DNA of 36,394 nt from assembly GCA_964632945.1 (NCBI GenBank), contig CAZWCX010000073.1, forward strand, positions 1-36,394. Direction: 5' to 3'. This stretch comes from CAZWCX01 sp964632945. Its GTDB lineage: Bacteria; Planctomycetota; MHYJ01; WSZJ01; CAZWCX01. The position numbers and the translations under genes are program-made. Under the pieces are notes generated by a model, which did no database searches, had not been told where the DNA came from, and worked only from the letters and a program-made list of their open reading frames with translations. Positions within the stretch are counted from its first letter, which is position 1, and each line of letters begins with the position of its first letter. Below, in pieces: positions 32,509 through 36,394 of the stretch.

Positions 32509-33360
32509 ATGGGATCAATCAACATCATCCTCGGCATCACCTTCCTGGCGGTCACTCTCTTCATCAGCCTCGGCGGCATCCTGTTCACGCGCCGCTGGGA
32601 GACGTACGAGGAAAAGTACCTCCAGGAGTCGGAGCGCACGCTCCAATCGATCTTCCTCTCCATCCCGCCGCAACAGCTGCTCTACATCTCGTTCGTGACC
32701 ATGATGGTGTTGTGCGGCATGTTGTTCTTCATGTTCGAGTCCGTGGCCATGGCCACGATCTTCGCCCTGCCGGGCTTCTTCGCCCCGCACGTGCTGCTCT
32801 GGTACATGCAGTGGAAGCGCGTGGAGACCTTCGGGCAACAGCTCGTCGACACCCTCGACAACATGTCCAACTCGCTGAAGGCGGGCTACAGCCTCCCGCA
32901 GTGCTTCGAACTCGTCGCCCGCGAAATGCCGCCGCCCATCTCCCAGGAGTTCCGCATCCTCAACCGGGAATTGCGGCTCGGCCTGCCGATGGAACAGGCC
33001 CTGAAAAACATGCACGCGCGCATGCCGACCGAGGACCTCGACCTCGTGGTCACGGCCATCCTGATTTCGCGCGAACTCGGCGGCAATCTGACGGACGTGT
33101 TCGAGAACATCGCAAACGTGATCCGCGAGCGATTCCGCGTCGAGGGCAAGATCAAGTCGCTGGCCTCGCAGGGGAAGCTGCAGGGGATGGTGGTATCCGC
33201 CATGCCCCCGCTCATGGGTTATGCGATCCACAAGGTCAACCCCGAACTGATGCGCCCCATGTACACCACCCTGATGGGCTGGGGCTTGATGATCATCATC
33301 GCCGTGCTCATCTACCTCGGGTACTACTTCATCAAGAAGATCACCAACATCGATATCTAG
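32509..33360 (+). CDS. tadB: Tad inner-membrane platform protein TadB
   Basis: 283 residues. N-terminal membrane helix (IILGITFLAVTLFISLGGILF), two central helices about 60-105, then the T2SSF domain: QLVDTLDNMSNSLKAGYSLPQCFELVAREM and LRLGLPMEQALKNMHARM, with LISRELGGNLTDVFENIANVIRER, and a C-terminal pair of helices. Pairs with TadC to form the platform for the CpaF ATPase. ATG 32509 has no close Shine-Dalgarno; GGGAGGAG lies 28 bases upstream at 32474-32481, too far for ordinary use, so expression may depend on readthrough from cpaF. Confidence 0.92.
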   Translation: MGSINIILGITFLAVTLFISLGGILFTRRWETYEEKYLQESERTLQSIFLSIPPQQLLYISFVTMMVLCGMLFFMFESVAMATIFALPGFFAPHVLLWYMQWKRVETFGQQLVDTLDNMSNSLKAGYSLPQCFELVAREMPPPISQEFRILNRELRLGLPMEQALKNMHARMPTEDLDLVVTAILISRELGGNLTDVFENIANVIRERFRVEGKIKSLASQGKLQGMVVSAMPPLMGYAIHKVNPELMRPMYTTLMGWGLMIIIAVLIYLGYYFIKKITNIDI

Positions 33361-33414
33361 TCGAATCGCGGATCGGGGAACGGTTCGCGCCGCGAGACGG
33401 TAAAGGAGTCGACC

Positions 33415-34356
33415 ATGAATCCGTGGATCATCTCGCTGATGGCCGGTGTGAGCGGCTTCCTCGTCGTTTGGGCGATCTACAACATCAATCGCTCGGCCGT
33501 CGAGAAGGGCAAGACGGTCCAGGACGAGACCGAACTCGCCCAGCAGAGCGCCATGCTCCGCCTGGTCATTCCCTATATCCGAATCCTGCGCGGGATCGCG
33601 CCCCCGCTCCTGCTCACCGACGTGGGCGGCACGCGGAAGACCCGGTCCTTCGGCCTGTTCACGATCATCTGGGATTCGCTCTCGAAGAAGGTGAACCGCT
33701 GGCTCATCACCGCGGACTACCCCCTGAATCTCACGACCGTGGACTTTTACGGCATCGTCTTCTTCTCCATCTTCCTGGCCATCGGGATCTTCGCCTACCT
33801 CTACTGGCTGATGGGGAAGGCCTGGGTCGGCATGATCGCGTTCATGGCGATCCTGTACCCGTTCGCCTGGCTGCACGAGAAGGCGGCAAAGCGCCAGAAA
33901 GAAGCGCTGCGCACGCTCCCCTACGCGCTCGACCTGCTCACCCTGGCGATCGAGGCGGGGCTCGACTTCAATGCCGCCCTCCCCCGCATCATGCCCAAGA
34001 TGGGCACCAACGCGCTGGCGGTCGAGTTCGGCCGCATGCTGCGCGAGGTGCGAATGGGACGCCCCCGGCGGGAGGCGCTCCGCGAGATCGCCCATCGCTG
34101 CGACGTCCAGGACCTGACGATCGTCATCTCCGCCATCGTCCAGGCCGATGAATTGGGAACCAGTCTGGGACCGATCATGCGCATTCAGTCGGATATGATC
34201 CGGGGGCGGCGCTTCCAGAAGGCGGAAAAGCTGGCCATGGAGGCCCCGGTGAAGATGCTCTTCCCTCTGTTGGCGTTCATCTTCCCGACCGTGTTCATCA
34301 TCATCTTCGGCCCCATCGCCATCCAGTACTTCATGTCGGGTGCCGATTCGGTCTAG
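33415..34356 (+). CDS. tadC: Tad inner-membrane platform protein TadC
   Basis: 313 residues. N-terminal helix (IISLMAGVSGFLVVWAIY), two central helices (about 105-150), then a T2SSF domain: RTLPYALDLLTLAIEAGLDFNAALPRIM, FGRMLREVRMGRPRREALREIA and IVQADELGTSLGPIMRIQSDMIR, closing with a hydrophobic helix (KMLFPLLAFIFPTVFIIIFG). This is the TadC layout, with the companion TadB just upstream. AAGGAG sits before the ATG. The order cpaF-tadB-tadC is the conserved core of Tad loci. Confidence 0.93.
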   Translation: MNPWIISLMAGVSGFLVVWAIYNINRSAVEKGKTVQDETELAQQSAMLRLVIPYIRILRGIAPPLLLTDVGGTRKTRSFGLFTIIWDSLSKKVNRWLITADYPLNLTTVDFYGIVFFSIFLAIGIFAYLYWLMGKAWVGMIAFMAILYPFAWLHEKAAKRQKEALRTLPYALDLLTLAIEAGLDFNAALPRIMPKMGTNALAVEFGRMLREVRMGRPRREALREIAHRCDVQDLTIVISAIVQADELGTSLGPIMRIQSDMIRGRRFQKAEKLAMEAPVKMLFPLLAFIFPTVFIIIFGPIAIQYFMSGADSV

Positions 34357-34368
34357 GCGAAATGGCAG

Positions 34369-34710
34369 ATGATGCTCGTCGACCTGGATACGGGGACGGT
34401 GATTTCGCATAATATGGAATGGGCCCGGAGCCAGGCGGAATTGACCCGCGGGCTCCTGGGCCGATCCGAGTATCCGGAGGGGAACGCCCTCCTGCTGGAA
34501 CGGTGTTCCAGCATCCATATGTTTTTCATGAAGTTTGCGATCGATGTCCTATTCGTGGACCCGGAACTTCGGGTCCTCAAGGTCGTGGAAGTCCTGAAGC
34601 CCTGGCGAATGGCCGCGTGTCTGAAGGCGCATTCCACGATCGAACTCCCGGCGGGCACCGTGCGCCGCTGCGGAATCCAAGTCGGTCATCGATTCGAAGT
34701 CCGGAAGTAG
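34369..34710 (+). CDS. DUF192 family protein
   Basis: 113 residues. DUF192 features: ARSQAELTRGLLGRSEYPEGNALLLERCSSIHMFFMKFAIDVLFVD, where the 'RGLMGR', 'C-x-x-IHMFFMKF-IDVLF' elements are diagnostic, then KVVEVLKPWRMAACLKAHSTIELPAGT. DUF192 genes are often found next to tadC, but the biochemical role is not established. It starts 13 bases after tadC; ATG 34369 and 34372 are both possible. Ribosome site weak. No signal peptide. Confidence 0.85.
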   Translation: MMLVDLDTGTVISHNMEWARSQAELTRGLLGRSEYPEGNALLLERCSSIHMFFMKFAIDVLFVDPELRVLKVVEVLKPWRMAACLKAHSTIELPAGTVRRCGIQVGHRFEVRK

Positions 34711-34715
34711 TCGCC

Positions 34716-36305
34716 ATGTCAGCTGCCTTCGCCAAGATCCTGGTCGAAGAGGGAAATCGTGAAGTCCCTCTGAGCAATGCCCCCTTCATCATCGGTCGCA
34801 GCGACGGCTGCAACCTCGTCCTCAAGGGGAACGGCAATGCGTCGCGCAAGCACGCGGAGATCCGCTTCTCCGAGGGCCGATACATGATCACGGACCTGGG
34901 CAGCCACAACGGGACCAAGGTCAACGGCCAGAAGGTGATGGAGCAACTGCTGGGCGATGGCGATGTCATCACCATCGGCGGGGTGGACATGCGCTTCATG
35001 CAGCCGGGTGCGCCGCGGAGCGAACCGATGGTCGAAGCGGCTCCGCCCCTGGCCGCGCCCCCCCGCGGAGCCACCCCCCCACCCTCGTCCCGCGGAGGGG
35101 CCCCGGTCCCTCCGCCGCCACCCCCGCCTTCGGCCGTCCCCGCCGCCTTCCCCCCGCCCATGCCGCCCGGTTACGGCGCTCCCTACGCCCCGCCCCCGCC
35201 GCCGGGCTACGGCGCGCCCCCCGGCTACGGCGCCCCGGCCCCGTCCAAGCCCGCCGCTGCGGTCGCCCCGAGGCCGCCGGGGAGCTTCATGGGCGGCCCC
35301 GCCGCCGGCGGGAACGAGGGAACCCAGATGGTCGACATGAACCAGATGCTCATCAAGGGCCCCGCGGCGCCCTCCAATGAAGGCACGCAGTTCGTCGACA
35401 TGAATCAGATCATGAGCAAGGGCCCCAGCGCGCCCTCCACCGAGGGAACCCAGTTCGTGGACATGGATTCCCTGGCGAAGGCCGGCAGCGCCGCCGCCAC
35501 CGGTTCCGGGGGTGCCGCCGCCAACAAGAAGAAACTCATCCTGCTCGCCTCGGTCGGCGGAGCGGTCCTCCTCCTGCTCGTGATTCTGATGGCGCTCCCC
35601 GAGCCCAAACCCCAGGGGCCGACCTTCCCGGTGGGCACCGAGTACACCAAGGTCAAGGTCGAGGAGAACGCGTTCGCCTACATCGCCCTCGAGCACCTCA
35701 AGATGGAGGTGGAAAAGCCGGAGATCGCGGATGCGACATCGAACAAGAACGCCCTCAATGAGGTCGTCATCAAGGGCAAGGCGGCAGGCACAACGCGGGT
35801 CGCCGTCGAATTCGACACCGACCAGTGGTACATCATTCAGGTCACGGTGACCAAAAAGGAGGAGTGGCCCCCGCGTTGGACCGACGACGATCGCCTCCGG
35901 GCCGCGGAAAAGCTCAAGAAAGAGGCCGATTCACTCTACCAGCGCAAGGAGGCGGTCACCGAAGCCCTGGTGCCGGCCTACTACCGCTACCGGAAAGTCA
36001 TCCGGCTCTATGCGAACTGCAAGTTTCCGCCGCCGGGGCCGCAGACCGAGTCCGAGGAACGCGCCAAGGAACTTGAGATCATCATCAACGAGATGGAATT
36101 GAACCTGACCCGAAGCTTCTGGCGGAATTTCCGCCAGCAAAGGTACAATGAGGCGAAGCTGAATCTGGACGACCTCCTGGTGCTGTTCCCTGAGGATGGG
36201 GCGGACGAAGATCCCCTGTCCCGGCACGGCAACCGGGAGAAGTATCACAAGTACTTCCTCCTCGGTCAGCGCTTCAGCTTGGCGCTCCGCGGGGGAGGTT
36301 CCTAG
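34716..36305 (+). CDS. FHA-TM protein with CpaC-N-terminal-like domain
   Basis: 529 residues from ATG 34716, which starts the FHA domain cleanly 6 bases after the DUF192 stop. FHA 1-95: Arg28 (IGRSDGC), Ser43-Arg44-x-His46 (ASRKHAE), Asn65-Gly66 (SHNGTKVNG). A Pro/Gly/Tyr-rich linker follows (PPGYGAP repeats about 145-175), then three 21-residue repeats beginning near 200, 221 and 242 with the motif EGTQ-x-VDM (Thr203, 224, 245). One membrane helix about 274-294. Just outside, residues about 305-375 (VKVEENAFAYIALEHLKMEV, KPEIADATS, NEVVIKGKAAGTTRVAV) match the N-terminal domain of secretins such as CpaC (PF13629-like). The last 150 residues are helical, TPR-like. No secretin barrel is attached. 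Confidence 0.82.
   Translation: MSAAFAKILVEEGNREVPLSNAPFIIGRSDGCNLVLKGNGNASRKHAEIRFSEGRYMITDLGSHNGTKVNGQKVMEQLLGDGDVITIGGVDMRFMQPGAPRSEPMVEAAPPLAAPPRGATPPPSSRGGAPVPPPPPPPSAVPAAFPPPMPPGYGAPYAPPPPPGYGAPPGYGAPAPSKPAAAVAPRPPGSFMGGPAAGGNEGTQMVDMNQMLIKGPAAPSNEGTQFVDMNQIMSKGPSAPSTEGTQFVDMDSLAKAGSAAATGSGGAAANKKKLILLASVGGAVLLLLVILMALPEPKPQGPTFPVGTEYTKVKVEENAFAYIALEHLKMEVEKPEIADATSNKNALNEVVIKGKAAGTTRVAVEFDTDQWYIIQVTVTKKEEWPPRWTDDDRLRAAEKLKKEADSLYQRKEAVTEALVPAYYRYRKVIRLYANCKFPPPGPQTESEERAKELEIIINEMELNLTRSFWRNFRQQRYNEAKLNLDDLLVLFPEDGADEDPLSRHGNREKYHKYFLLGQRFSLALRGGGS
35313..35486 (+). repeat. Threefold 63-bp coding repeat
   Basis: Units start at 35313, 35376 and 35439, exactly 63 bp apart, encoding NEGTQMVDMNQ..., NEGTQFVDMNQ... 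and TEGTQFVDMDS.... The third unit is incomplete at its end. The period places one Thr-Gln in each copy at the same phase. Confidence 0.85.
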
Positions 36306-36394
36306 TGGGTCTTCAATCTTGAGATCCTAGGTTCGGCGGAGGCGATTTTCGCGCCCGGCGAGGCGCGCGGAGAAGGCGATGCCCCCGTGCATCG
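36306..36394 (+). other. Right edge: hairpin and possible start of a next gene
   Basis: A 6-bp inverted repeat (CGCGCC 36350-36355, GGCGCG 36362-36367) is followed by GGAGAAGG (36369-36376) and ATG at 36379, which would begin MPPCI and run off the window. Too short to identify. Confidence 0.3.

Noticed and set aside
35155..35240. PPGYGAP-coding short repeats as a mobile or regulatory DNA repeat
   Set aside because: They are explained as a flexible Pro/Gly linker within the FHA-TM protein.

Overview
The window is GC-rich bacterial DNA, densely packed with genes on both strands, without rRNA, tRNA, IS elements or CRISPR. It combines two Hanks-type Ser/Thr kinases with long accessory regions, a secreted 14-repeat WD40 protein, a PA-domain M28 peptidase, a KorAB-type oxidoreductase, a cluster of five pseudopilins and a Tad/Flp pilus locus whose ATPase carries an FHA domain. 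This mix fits Planctomycetota or a neighbouring deep lineage. That placement is inference, because the window holds no phylogenetic marker.

Layout. 1-9.5 kb is a mixed region: M28 peptidase and WD40 protein (+), methyltransferase and AmmeMemoRadiSam radical SAM enzyme (-, translationally coupled), a GNAT/FemAB-like acyltransferase (+) and kinase 1 (+). 9.6-14.8 kb is a redox block on the minus strand: korA, korB, a secreted Cys-rich metal-binding protein one base after korB, and a separately promoted ferredoxin; a small membrane protein lies on the plus strand. 14.8-20.7 kb holds an NtrC-type regulator (interrupted by a 10-N scaffold gap inside its DNA-binding helix) followed by five type II/IV pseudopilins. 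20.9-24.2 kb is a large transmembrane kinase with a LamG-like C-terminus. 24.5-36.3 kb is the Tad locus: two Flp-like pilins, TadV/CpaA peptidase, three TadE/G-like minor pilins, a membrane-anchored unknown, CpaB, FHA-CpaF, TadB, TadC, a DUF192 protein, and an FHA-TM protein with a CpaC-N-terminal-like domain.

How it may work together. Both pilin operons start with the same promoter layout: a sigma-54 -24/-12 element (GG-N10-GC) followed 80-120 bp downstream by a near-consensus sigma-70 promoter. The NtrC-type gene lies just upstream of the first, and two palindromes 21 bp apart sit at enhancer distance. Two proteins of the Tad locus carry phosphothreonine-binding FHA domains, one also carries a threefold 21-residue repeat with a threonine in each copy, and a membrane kinase sits directly upstream. 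The most interesting reading is a Tad pilus or secretion system controlled at transcription by a PilR/NtrC-like regulator and after translation by Ser/Thr phosphorylation. No secretin, TadZ or TadD is seen; these may lie beyond the right edge or be absent.
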